Shown here piece after piece: positions 18,401-26,066 of a DNA stretch of 34,190 nt. Each line of letters opens with the position of its first letter. Positions within the stretch are counted from its first letter, which is position 1. Under the pieces are notes generated by a model. That model was not told where the DNA came from, did no database searches, and worked only from the letters and a program-made list of their open reading frames with translations. The stretch covers positions 1-34,190 of the forward strand of contig VXRG01000186.1 of the NCBI GenBank assembly GCA_009838625.1. Reading direction: 5' to 3'. The DNA comes from Caldilineaceae bacterium SB0664_bin_27. Lineage in GTDB: Bacteria; Chloroflexota; Anaerolineae; Caldilineales; Caldilineaceae. Made by a program: the position numbers and the translations under genes.

Positions 18401-19402
18401 TCATTCTCCCAACAGCTTGAGTACGCGCTGCAGCTCGCCGGGCAACGGCGACTCGAACAGGCGCCGCTCCGCCTCCCCGGGAAGTCGGATGCCCAGCTTG
18501 TGGGCGTGCAGGAATGGCCGCTTCAGCGAAAGGCGGCGCCGTTTGTACCCGTATTCGGTGTCACCGGCCACGGGATGGTGGCGCCAGGCAAAGTGGACCC
18601 GAATCTGGTGCGTGCGCCCAGTGTGCAAAACGGCGCGCACCAGCGAAAAGCGGGCTGTCTGCCCGCTTGAACGGTCTTCGTAGACCTGCTGGCACTCATA
18701 CTCGGTCACGGCCTCGCGTGCGCCCGCCGCAGCCTGCCCGGCTCCAACCTCATTATTCAGTTCTGAAGAGGCCGGCAGCACTGCCATGCGCTGACGCCGC
18801 GTCGGATGGCGGCCGACCGGCGCGTCAATGCGGCCCCGCGGGGGCTCGACTCTGCCCTCCAACAGTGCCAGGTACTCCTTGTACACGTTACGGCCTGCGA
18901 ACTGTTCCTGCAGCAAGCGCATCGTCGCGTCATTCTTGGCCACGACGATCAAGCCGGAGGTACCTTTGTCCAACCTGTGGACTATGCCCGGTCGCTTCTC
19001 TCCCCCGATCCCTTCCAACTGCGGGCAATGGTGAAGAACCGCGTTGGCGAGGGTGCCTGCCGAGTGGCCCGGCCCCGGATGGACGACCAATCCGGCCGGT
19101 TTGTTTACGACGAGCAGGTTGTCGTCTTCGAAGATGATGTCGAGAGGAATGTCTTCGGGCCGCAGCGAAGTCTCCACCGCTGCCGGCGGCGCTACGACCT
19201 CGATATCTGCACAGGCTTCCAGCGGCATACCGGCCTTGCCGGCGCGCTGTCCATTGACGGTTACCAGCCCTTCCGCAATCCAGCGTTGAATTGCGCTGCG
19301 GCTTTCCTCCTCGAACCGGTCCGTCAACCAGCGGTCAAGGCGCTGACCGGCTGCAGACGGGGGAACGGTAAAACGACGCACCTCCCGGCTCTCGTAGTCC
19401 AC
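18401..19402 (-). CDS. rluD: RluA/RluD-family 23S rRNA pseudouridine synthase
   Basis: Converts specific uridines in RNA, most likely 23S rRNA, to pseudouridine. The 333-residue protein has an N-terminal S4 RNA-binding domain (about 14-75, GQRLDRWLTDRFEEE and LVTVNGQRAG) and the catalytic domain with the active-site motif HRLDKGTSGLIVVAK, where Asp is the nucleophile, and HTGRTHQIRVHFAW. A short Ala/Gly-rich insertion (around ELNNEVGAGQAAAG) interrupts the catalytic domain. The frame is open to 19573, but that extension overlaps lspA and has no homology. The GTG at 19402, with AAAGGGG four bases before it, gives a start 13 bases after the lspA stop. The exact RluA/C/D subgroup is inferred from the neighbour lspA. 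Confidence 0.9.
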   Translation of the reverse strand: MDYESREVRRFTVPPSAAGQRLDRWLTDRFEEESRSAIQRWIAEGLVTVNGQRAGKAGMPLEACADIEVVAPPAAVETSLRPEDIPLDIIFEDDNLLVVNKPAGLVVHPGPGHSAGTLANAVLHHCPQLEGIGGEKRPGIVHRLDKGTSGLIVVAKNDATMRLLQEQFAGRNVYKEYLALLEGRVEPPRGRIDAPVGRHPTRRQRMAVLPASSELNNEVGAGQAAAGAREAVTEYECQQVYEDRSSGQTARFSLVRAVLHTGRTHQIRVHFAWRHHPVAGDTEYGYKRRRLSLKRPFLHAHKLGIRLPGEAERRLFESPLPGELQRVLKLLGE

Positions 19403-19415
19403 CCGTCCCCTTTGG

Positions 19416-19985
19416 CTACGCCTCCGACGACCCGGCAGCGCCGATTTCGATGGCCTCCTCCTTGGCCCGCTTGGAGGCCTGAACGTCCTGGTAGAGGATG
19501 ACGGCCGCCAAAGCGATGACACTGCATACGATCGAGGAATCGGCGATGTTGAAATTCGGCCAGTAGTAGACACCGGGGACGCCGATTTTCACAAAATCGG
19601 TGACATAACCCTGCATGATGCGATCGATCACGTTCCCCAGCGCGCCGCCGACCTGGAACCCGAGCAGCAACCGGATCAGACGCTGATCGTCCGGCAGGTG
19701 AAAGATCGCGTAGTAGAAGACACCAACCGTCACCACCGCAGCAATGACGATAAAGACACTGCCCGCCCCCTGCAAGATGCCGAACGCCGCGCCGTGATTG
19801 TCCACATGCTCAAAGAGGAAGTAGTCGCCCAGCGCTGGAATCGGAATGATGTAGTCGAACTTGGCGATGTTCTGTCGGACCAGCTCCTTCGTCCACTGGT
19901 CGAGCGGAATAATGATTGCCGCCACCAGCAGAATGATCCACGTGCGTCCAATGATCCGTCTGAACATCGAACTGTTTTCAGGCAT
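19416..19985 (-). CDS. lspA: Lipoprotein signal peptidase II
   Basis: Membrane aspartyl protease that cleaves signal peptides of lipidated prolipoproteins. The 189-residue protein has four hydrophobic segments and the two catalytic aspartates: Asp121 in GNVIDRI and Asp149 in FNIADSS. The DNHGAAFGIL motif is also present. The ATG at 19985 is chosen because AAAGGAG lies seven bases before it; the longer frame to 20024 has none. The C-terminus is a charged tail (SKRAKEEA). It leads an operon with rluD. Its presence fits the two predicted lipoproteins at 13600 and 14957. Confidence 0.95.
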   Translation of the reverse strand: MPENSSMFRRIIGRTWIILLVAAIIIPLDQWTKELVRQNIAKFDYIIPIPALGDYFLFEHVDNHGAAFGILQGAGSVFIVIAAVVTVGVFYYAIFHLPDDQRLIRLLLGFQVGGALGNVIDRIMQGYVTDFVKIGVPGVYYWPNFNIADSSIVCSVIALAAVILYQDVQASKRAKEEAIEIGAAGSSEA

Positions 19986-20056
19986 TGACGTTCTCCTTTC
20001 CGCCTTGCGGTGAAATTCTAACACAGCACGCGAAAGATGGGGAAAGGAGTCAACCG

Positions 20057-20065
20057 TGCTATACT
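20057..20065 (+). promoter_or_regulatory. Extended -10 promoter element upstream of the nitrilase-like gene
   Basis: TGC-TATACT (TG at 20057-20058, hexamer 20060-20065) forms an extended -10 element about 50 bases before the nitrilase-like ATG. No good -35 box is seen, as is usual for this promoter type. Confidence 0.45.
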
Positions 20066-20115
20066 TGCTTGACTTTCGTTCTTTGGACCCGTTTCAGGGC
20101 TTACGGAGAGGCTGA

Positions 20116-20931
20116 ATGGCTCGTGAAATCACTGTAGCTCTTGTGCAGATGGCTCCAGCGCTCACCAGCGCCGAGGAGAACCTCCGCAAGATGGGGGAGT
20201 TTGTCGAACGCATCTGCACGACACAGCCGACCGACCTGATCGTCTTTCCGGAGCTCAGCTATACAGGTACCGAACTGGGACTGCGCGCCACAACCCTGGC
20301 GGAACGCGTGCCCGGCCACGCAACGAATTACCTGGCCAAACGGGCCGACGACTTCAACACGCATATCGCCTTCGGCCTGGTCATAAAGGAGAAAGTCGAG
20401 AGCATCCTCTACAACGGGCTGGCCTGTCTGGGCCCGGACGGAGAGGTCATGTCCTCCTATCAAAAGGTGCATCTCCTGGGCGAGGAGCGCCAGGTCTACC
20501 GTTCCGGCTTTCGCTTCATCAACGTGGACGCCGATTGGGGCAGATTCGGACTCATGATCGGATCCGACCTGATCTTTCCCGAAGCGGCCCGCAGCCTGAC
20601 CCTGGACGGCGCTGAACTGATTGTCCTCGCCGCCAACTGGGAGATAGGTCACCACGAGCAGTGGCGGGCGCACATCGTCAGCCGGGCCACCGAGAATGCC
20701 CTCTATGTCGCCGCGGCCAACCGCGTGGGCGAGGAGCCCACCATTCAGTTTGCGGGCGACTCGATCCTTGCCGGGCCGGACGGCGCCCTGTATACGGTCC
20801 TTGAGGAGCCGATGGAGGGATATGCGGTCGCGACCATCGATCTGGACCGCGTGCGGGCCGTCCGTGAAGAGCGCCAGATGATACAGGTTCGCGAACCCAA
20901 CGCCTACCGCGCCATCGTCAGGAAGTATTGA
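20116..20931 (+). CDS. Nitrilase-superfamily protein lacking the catalytic cysteine
   Basis: A 271-residue protein with the carbon-nitrogen hydrolase fold. The catalytic Glu46 (FPELSYTGTE) and Lys117 (YQKVHLLGEE) of the Glu-Lys-Cys triad are present. The nucleophile position, normally ICYD-x-x-FPE, reads IGSDLIFPE, with Gly149 where Cys is expected, so amidase or nitrilase chemistry should be lost unless Ser150 substitutes. The rest of the fold is well kept (LAANWE, HIVSRATENALYVAAANR, AGDSIL), so this is not a decaying gene. It may be a binding or regulatory pseudoenzyme. An extended -10 promoter lies upstream, and a hairpin (20947-20971) separates it from the DUF402-like gene. Confidence 0.88.
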   Translation: MAREITVALVQMAPALTSAEENLRKMGEFVERICTTQPTDLIVFPELSYTGTELGLRATTLAERVPGHATNYLAKRADDFNTHIAFGLVIKEKVESILYNGLACLGPDGEVMSSYQKVHLLGEERQVYRSGFRFINVDADWGRFGLMIGSDLIFPEAARSLTLDGAELIVLAANWEIGHHEQWRAHIVSRATENALYVAAANRVGEEPTIQFAGDSILAGPDGALYTVLEEPMEGYAVATIDLDRVRAVREERQMIQVREPNAYRAIVRKY

Positions 20932-20946
20932 AAGAGTCTATCTGGC

Positions 20947-20971
20947 CGGCTGTCTGAAGACCGGACAGCCG
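20947..20971 (+). terminator. Hairpin between the nitrilase-like and DUF402 genes
   Basis: CGGCTGTC (20947-20954) is perfectly complementary to GACAGCCG (20964-20971) around a 9-base loop. It starts 15 bases after the nitrilase-like stop, and the next gene starts 12 bases after it, so it may act as an attenuator or RNA-processing site. Confidence 0.5.
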
Positions 20972-20982
20972 CCGAAAGTGAA

Positions 20983-21537
20983 ATGATGAGCGAAACCGTA
21001 CAATCGTCCCAACGATTGTTCAGATCGTTTTCCAGCGGAGACTGGGAACACCGAGCGGACATGACAGACTATCGCGCCGAGTGGTTCAACTCCCTGCTGG
21101 TAGAGCGCGCTGCCTGGACTGCGCACGCACCTACGGTCGAACTGCTCGATACTGTCATCGGCGCGCCGGGCTTCGTCTGGTTCCGTTTCTGGCTCCCCGA
21201 CCTGGATCAGATGGTCGAGAAGTACTTTGACGCCAACGGCACCGCCATCGGCCTCTATCTCCCTGTCTGCAGGCCGCTGCAGCACGAAGACAAAGCATAC
21301 AACACTTCGGACTTGATCCTTGCGATTTGGTACAGTTCGGACAAGAGGGTCTTCGTACTGCACGAGGAAGAGTTCGAGGACGTAGTACGCGAAGAGCGGC
21401 TCCGCAGCGAGGAGGCTGAACGAGCCGAAACACGGATCCGTGAACTGACTGCCGCCATCTTTCGCGAGGAGTTTCCACCGCCCTTGGTGCGCAACTTCGC
21501 CATCGCTATGGAAAAGAGCTTGTCCCGTTCGCAATGA
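20983..21537 (+). CDS. DUF402-domain protein
   Basis: A 184-residue protein resembling the DUF402 family, which includes nucleoside di- and triphosphatases and archaeal FAU-1-type RNA-binding proteins. Visible features are the W-x-R-x-W strand (VWFRFWLPDLDQ), the EKYFDANGTAIGLYLPV pattern, the central D-LIL-x-W strand, the VLHEEEFEDVV acidic motif that normally helps bind metal, and a Glu/Arg-rich C-terminal helix. The stop codon overlaps the hisH start by 4 bases (ATGA), so the two are translationally coupled. Activity is not certain; the family name is from recalled pattern. Confidence 0.7.
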   Translation: MMSETVQSSQRLFRSFSSGDWEHRADMTDYRAEWFNSLLVERAAWTAHAPTVELLDTVIGAPGFVWFRFWLPDLDQMVEKYFDANGTAIGLYLPVCRPLQHEDKAYNTSDLILAIWYSSDKRVFVLHEEEFEDVVREERLRSEEAERAETRIRELTAAIFREEFPPPLVRNFAIAMEKSLSRSQ

Positions 21538-22205
21538 TCGCTATTGTTGACTATGGCGTTGGCAACCTGCGCAGTGTCTACAAGTCCTTTGAGACCGTAG
21601 CCTCACCCCTGGGCATCCAGGTCGATATCGTCGACCACCCGGTCGATTTCAGCCGCTGGCGAGCCCTCGTTCTGCCGGGACAGGGCGCTTTCGGAGATAG
21701 CGTCAACAACCTCCGCCGCCAGGGATTCGAAGCCCCTCTGCTGGACAGCGTGGCCGCAGGTCTGCCTCTGCTGGGCATCTGCGTCGGGATGCAGATGCTT
21801 TTCGACGAGAGTGAAGAGATGGGCGTTCACGAGGGGCTCCACCTGATCCCCGGCCGCGTCCGCCGCTTCCCCGACAAGATGCCGGATCCCCACCGCAGCG
21901 GCCGCAGCTTGCGGATTCCTCAAATTGGCTGGAACCAATTGCACCGGCAGCGTCCGGACCCATTGCTGGCGGGTGTTCCCGACGGCGCCTACGGCTACTT
22001 TGCCCACAGCTATTACTGCGATGCCGCCCAGCGGGACGCCGTACTTACATTCACCGACTACGGCATCGACTATCCCTCCATAGTCCGCCACCGCAATGCC
22101 TGGGGCATCCAATGCCATCCCGAGAAAAGTCACACGGTTGGCCTGCATATCCTGCGCAATTTCATTCAAACAGTGGAGAGCCAGCCTGAACAGGAGTGCT
22201 CCTGA
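21534..22205 (+). CDS. hisH: Imidazole glycerol phosphate synthase, glutaminase subunit HisH
   Basis: Releases ammonia from glutamine and channels it to HisF in histidine biosynthesis. The 223-residue class I glutamine amidotransferase shows the nucleophile Cys83 (GICVGMQ), and His195 and Glu197 (HPEKS) completing the triad, with the oxyanion strand PGQGAFGD near residue 48. The segment before IGWN (DPHRSGRSLRIPQ) is longer than usual. The start overlaps the stop of the DUF402-like gene. Its partner hisF is about 4 kb downstream, with two unrelated genes and hisA between. Confidence 0.96.
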   Translation: MIAIVDYGVGNLRSVYKSFETVASPLGIQVDIVDHPVDFSRWRALVLPGQGAFGDSVNNLRRQGFEAPLLDSVAAGLPLLGICVGMQMLFDESEEMGVHEGLHLIPGRVRRFPDKMPDPHRSGRSLRIPQIGWNQLHRQRPDPLLAGVPDGAYGYFAHSYYCDAAQRDAVLTFTDYGIDYPSIVRHRNAWGIQCHPEKSHTVGLHILRNFIQTVESQPEQECS

Positions 22206-22325
22206 CTGTGGGAGGAATCGGTCTGCACTATCCTCACTTGAAGGTTGAATGGGCGGCATAACAAGAGACATAAAAAGATTGGGGCATTCAAGTCGAACGC
22301 CGACTTGCGGATGTGATGAACTGAA
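22206..22325. other. Leader before the phosphatase-like gene, with hairpin
   Basis: The main feature is CAAGTCG (22289-22295) pairing perfectly with CGACTTG (22301-22307) around a 5-base loop. It ends 18 bases before the TTG start of the next gene, close to where its ribosome site would be. The rest shows no clear promoter. Confidence 0.5.
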
Positions 22326-23015
22326 TTGAAAGCGACCGAAACCGGCAGGCCGAAAAAGCTATATCTCATCGCCCACGCCTGCACGCGTCAGGTTCGGAAT
22401 ACCGACGCCGCCCTCTGGCATTTGAACGAGGTCGGCCGTATGCAGGCCGCGGCGCTTGCCCGGCAGCCGTTCTGGGACGAGGTCGACCGGCTGTTGTTGA
22501 GCTGCGAGCCAAAGACGCGTCTGACTGTAGCACCGCTCCTGAAAAGCAAGGACATGCCGGTGGAGGAGGACGACCGCTTCAACGAGCTGCACCGCTCCCC
22601 GGAGTGGACAGACGACTATAGCGCCCGCGTTGCAACGGTGTTCCGCCGTCCACGCGAGTCGGTCGCGGGCTGGGAGCCGGCCGCAGACGCGCTCAACAGG
22701 ATTCGCGCGGGGATCGACAGCTGGGCGGCGCGCCATCCCGATGACACGCTGGCCCTCGTCGGTCACGGCCTCACTTTCAGTCTCTACCGGGCGCACCTGC
22801 TTGGCCTCCCGACCGTGCCACTGCAGGACTGGCAGCAACTCTCCTTTGCCGCCGTCGCCTGTGTGCAAGACGGGAGAATTGTAGACGATTTCGCAGTCCC
22901 TCCCGGCGTGCCGCACATTTCCAGGGGCGCGGCTTCGCCAGCTGTCGATCCAGCGGACGAGCAGCGTGATAGCGGGCTGAAGGAACAGGGCCGCCCCCTT
23001 ACTACTCCGGAGTAA
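22326..23015 (+). CDS. Histidine-phosphatase-superfamily-like protein with altered RHG motif
   Basis: A 229-residue protein with the histidine phosphatase (phosphoglycerate mutase-like) fold pattern. The phosphorylated His is kept (His17), but the RHG motif reads A-H-A (residues 16-18), so the phosphate-binding Arg is gone. The second His (His147 in LVGHGLTF) and the acidic residue (Glu87 in FNELHR) are present, and the CEPKTRLT segment stands where SxxxRAxxT is usual. Activity may be lost or altered. The start is TTG at 22326; no upstream ATG or strong SD fits better. It ends 3 bases before the antiporter gene, suggesting co-transcription. Confidence 0.75.
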   Translation: MKATETGRPKKLYLIAHACTRQVRNTDAALWHLNEVGRMQAAALARQPFWDEVDRLLLSCEPKTRLTVAPLLKSKDMPVEEDDRFNELHRSPEWTDDYSARVATVFRRPRESVAGWEPAADALNRIRAGIDSWAARHPDDTLALVGHGLTFSLYRAHLLGLPTVPLQDWQQLSFAAVACVQDGRIVDDFAVPPGVPHISRGAASPAVDPADEQRDSGLKEQGRPLTTPE

Positions 23016-23018
23016 GTC

Positions 23019-24566
23019 GTGGAAAGCTTCTTCGAGCTGGAATTCGAAATCGTCCAGGTGCTGGCGGTCGTACTGCTAGTCGCAATGGCCGTGCGCCGCA
23101 TCCGGCTGCCCTACACAGTGGCGCTGGTCGGGGCCGGGCTGGTCCTGGCTTTCCGGGGGGGAATGCATCTGGAGCTGACGCCGGGCCTGGTGCTCGGCCT
23201 CTTCGTCCCGCCCCTCATTTTTGAAGCCGCCTTCCACCTGCAGTTGAAGGATCTGAAGGCCGACCTGACGCCGATCGCGGCCATGGCCGTGCCGGGCGTG
23301 CTCATCAGCACCGGCATCATCGCCGCCGTTCTGGTGCTTGCCGGCGTGCTGCCGCTGCCGGCCGCCCTCATCTTCGGCGCCCTTATCTCCGCCACCGACC
23401 CGGTAGCCGTTGTGGCAACCTTCCGCTCCGTCGGCGCGCCCAAGCGCCTTCTGACGCTTGTCGAGGGCGAGAGCCTTTTCAATGACGGTACGGCAGTAGT
23501 CATCTTCCACATTATGCTTGCCCTGGCCGTGGAAGGCACTCTCAATCCGCTAGACGGTGTGGTCAAATTCGTGACTGTGTCGGTGGGCGGCATCCTCATC
23601 GGCGGCGTTCTCGGCTACGCAGTCGCCAAGCTGATCGAGCATATCGACGACTATCTGATCGAGGTCACGCTGACGACCATCCTCGCCTACGGCAGCTTTA
23701 TCCTGGCGGAACAGTTTCACTTCAGCGGTGTTCTGGCCGTGGTGGTGGCGGGCCTGGTCAACGGAAATATCGGCCCCCGCGGGATGACCCCTTCAACCAA
23801 GATGGTGCTCTTCACCGTCTGGGAATACATTGCTTTTCTCGCCAACTCCTTCATCTTCATCCTGCTCGGCATCAGCGTGGAGTGGGAGCAACTGGTCACG
23901 TATCTCACGCCCTCGCTGATAGCGGTCGCCGCTGTCCTGGGGGGCCGATTCATTGTTGTCTATCTGATGGGCGGCGCTGTCCGTCTCTTCCGTCACAATC
24001 TCCCGGCCCCATTCCTGCTTGTGATGTCATGGGGAGGGCTGCGGGGCGCGATCAGCGTGGCTCTGGCCCTGAGCCTGCCCGCCGATATCGCCAACCGGCC
24101 CCAGCTTCTGGCGATGACGTTCGCCGTCGTCCTCTTTACGATCCTGGTACAGGCACTCTCCATTTCCGGGCTGCTCTCCCGGCTGGGGCTGACGCAAGGC
24201 GCCAAGCAGCCCGCCGAATATGAACGAATCCAGGGCCAGCTTCTCGCCATCCGCTCTGCCATCAACTATGTCGACCGCCTTTACCGCGGCGGCGCGCTAA
24301 TTCCAACCGCATATACAACCGTGAAGGCGGAGTTGACCGCACGCGAAGAAAACGTGAGCGGCCAGATTGATGAGCTCCTGAACGATCAGCCGGACCTGCG
24401 CGAACAGATCGTCTCACTGGCGCGAACGGAGGCCTTGCGCGCCGAGAGAACAGCGCTTGACGAGTTGTCACGCGAAGGAATCCTGGGCGAAGAGGCCCTG
24501 ATTGAACTCCAGGCAGAACTTGACGAGGCGATTTACGAGGCCGAAACCGAGGGGAGTCACGCTTGA
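23019..24566 (+). CDS. CPA1-family Na+/H+ antiporter (NhaP-like)
   Basis: A 515-residue membrane antiporter exchanging monovalent cations for protons across the cytoplasmic membrane. About 12 hydrophobic segments run to residue 390. The ion-binding motifs of the CPA1 family are visible: SATDPVAVVA (TDP at 126-128) and ESLFND (Asn155-Asp156). MSWGGLRGAISVALAL marks the conserved late helix. The last about 120 residues are soluble, charged and helical, probably a regulatory tail. It starts with GTG at 23019 behind CCGGAG. It has no obvious link to the surrounding histidine genes. Confidence 0.92.
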   Translation: MESFFELEFEIVQVLAVVLLVAMAVRRIRLPYTVALVGAGLVLAFRGGMHLELTPGLVLGLFVPPLIFEAAFHLQLKDLKADLTPIAAMAVPGVLISTGIIAAVLVLAGVLPLPAALIFGALISATDPVAVVATFRSVGAPKRLLTLVEGESLFNDGTAVVIFHIMLALAVEGTLNPLDGVVKFVTVSVGGILIGGVLGYAVAKLIEHIDDYLIEVTLTTILAYGSFILAEQFHFSGVLAVVVAGLVNGNIGPRGMTPSTKMVLFTVWEYIAFLANSFIFILLGISVEWEQLVTYLTPSLIAVAAVLGGRFIVVYLMGGAVRLFRHNLPAPFLLVMSWGGLRGAISVALALSLPADIANRPQLLAMTFAVVLFTILVQALSISGLLSRLGLTQGAKQPAEYERIQGQLLAIRSAINYVDRLYRGGALIPTAYTTVKAELTAREENVSGQIDELLNDQPDLREQIVSLARTEALRAERTALDELSREGILGEEALIELQAELDEAIYEAETEGSHA

Positions 24567-24661
24567 CAGACTCTCGGAGGCAAAGACAGTACAGGTCCAA
24601 CCAGAGAAAGCGATGCTGACGGCCAGCCGCCGGTCAACAGAGTAGAGCAAAAGACAGCACC

Positions 24662-25990
24662 ATGCGCATCTATCCCGCGATCGATTTGAGAAGAGGACGC
24701 TGTGTTCGCCTCAGGCGGGGCGATCCCAACGCAGAGACAGTCTTTAGCGACAACCCTGCCCAGACGGCCCGCCACTGGGAGAGCCTCGGCGCCGAGTGGC
24801 TGCACGTCGTCAACCTGGACGGCGCATTTGGCAGCGCAACCGACTTCCATCCCAAGGTACGGCGCCTTTCACCCGACGCGCTCGAGGCCGCGGAATCCAC
24901 CGGCGCCGGAGAAGCGGGTCTTGGAACCGAGGAAGCTCCGGATAGTCCAGGCGTTGAACAGGATCTGCCCATCAACCTGCGGCGCCTGACGCAGATCAGA
25001 GAGGCGGTCGATATCCCGATTCAGTTCACCGGTGGGCTGCGCAGTGTCGAGGACATCGAGCTGGCCTTCTCCCTGGGGGCAGACCGAATCATTTTGGGGA
25101 CGGCGGCAGTGCGCGATCCGGAACTGGTTCGCGTGGCCATTGAACGCTGGGGCGTTTCCCGGATCGTCGTCGGGCTGGATGCCAAGGACGGAAAGGTCGC
25201 GACCCACGGCTGGCAAAAGGTCAGCCAGGTGAGCGCGGTCGAGTTGGGGCACCGCATGGCCGCCCTGGGCGCGGAACTGGCGTTGTTCACCGACATCAGC
25301 CGCGACGGCCTGCTCAGCGGCGTCAACGTGCAGGCGACGGCGACACTGGCTGACCTCACAGGTTTGCAGGTAATCGCCAGCGGCGGCGTCGCCAATCTTG
25401 ACGACATCCGCGCGCTCAAGCGCCATGAACACTTTGGCATCGACGGCGTGATTATCGGGCAGGCCCTCTATACCGGCGCACTGGAGCTGCCCGGGGCCAT
25501 CGAAATCGGCAAGGCTCCGCGACTGCGCCGCAGTGCAGGTGTCGTACCGTTCCGCCGCGGCCCGAAGGAAGCGCCCGCGAGCCGGGAAGAAGCCCAGCTC
25601 CTCCTTCTCTACAACCACTTTTTTGAGGAGTGGCAGTTCCCGCGCGGGGGCGTCGAACCGGGAGAAAGTGATTTCGATTGCGCTCGCAGGGAGTTCGCCA
25701 TCGAAACAGGGCTGCCGATCCGCAAGCTCTACGAGAACTGTCCCACTACTCTCGACTTCACGGTTCACATTCGGGGCTATGACGTCCAGCGCACGATCAC
25801 CTATTTCCTGGCCGAGATCGGGGAAGGGGAAGTGCGGCTCGGCCACCACAACCACAGCGAATGCCGCTGGTGCAGCCTGGAGGAGGCGAAGGCGCTCCTG
25901 CTCGAGACTTCTCCGGAACAGATTCCTGCCTGGCGCGCCGCCGCCCGCCTTTTCGACGCCGGCATGCAGGGGTTCGAAGAGAGCGCGTGA
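24662..25990 (+). CDS. hisA: HisA-Nudix fusion protein
   Basis: A 442-residue protein in which phosphoribosylformimino-AICAR isomerase (HisA, residues 1-285) is joined with almost no linker to a Nudix hydrolase domain (about 287-440). The HisA part has the catalytic Asp8 (PAIDLRRG) and Asp173 (GLDAKDG) and the phosphate loops GGLRS and ASGGV. It carries an insert of about 45 residues (59-103, acidic and Ser/Gly-rich) in the loop after LDGAFG. The Nudix part resembles the NUDT2/Ap4A-hydrolase style ([18 protein letters not shown]). Its box, GGVEPGE...[10 protein letters not shown], matches except that the first Glu of the EE pair is Ile347; Glu344 and Glu348 remain. The frame is continuous. 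hisF follows 73 bases later. The Nudix substrate is unknown. Confidence 0.95.
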   Translation: MRIYPAIDLRRGRCVRLRRGDPNAETVFSDNPAQTARHWESLGAEWLHVVNLDGAFGSATDFHPKVRRLSPDALEAAESTGAGEAGLGTEEAPDSPGVEQDLPINLRRLTQIREAVDIPIQFTGGLRSVEDIELAFSLGADRIILGTAAVRDPELVRVAIERWGVSRIVVGLDAKDGKVATHGWQKVSQVSAVELGHRMAALGAELALFTDISRDGLLSGVNVQATATLADLTGLQVIASGGVANLDDIRALKRHEHFGIDGVIIGQALYTGALELPGAIEIGKAPRLRRSAGVVPFRRGPKEAPASREEAQLLLLYNHFFEEWQFPRGGVEPGESDFDCARREFAIETGLPIRKLYENCPTTLDFTVHIRGYDVQRTITYFLAEIGEGEVRLGHHNHSECRWCSLEEAKALLLETSPEQIPAWRAAARLFDAGMQGFEESA

Positions 25991-26053
25991 ACCGTACTAT
26001 CCGTCGGTCCATCTGCGAGCCGCTCCTGGTGCATCGCCGGACCTGGCGCCCCT

Positions 26054-26066
26054 GGAGGTAACCTTG
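26054..26066 (+). promoter_or_regulatory. SD and TTG start of hisF
   Basis: GGAGGT (26054-26059) precedes a TTG at 26064. The TTG opens [11 protein letters not shown], the usual beginning of HisF. This rules out the much longer open frame that runs back into the hisA-Nudix gene. Confidence 0.8.

Noticed and set aside
19403..19573. N-terminal extension of the rluD-type protein
   Set aside because: Basic low-complexity sequence overlapping lspA; the S4 domain starts right after the GTG at 19402.
20540..20590. Frameshift as the reason for the missing nitrilase Cys
   Set aside because: The frame on both sides matches the family and only the two codons differ, so it is a substitution rather than a shift.
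25533..26063. Long N-terminal extension of hisF overlapping hisA-Nudix
   Set aside because: Overlaps a real gene in another frame; HisF begins naturally at the TTG at 26064 behind GGAGGT.
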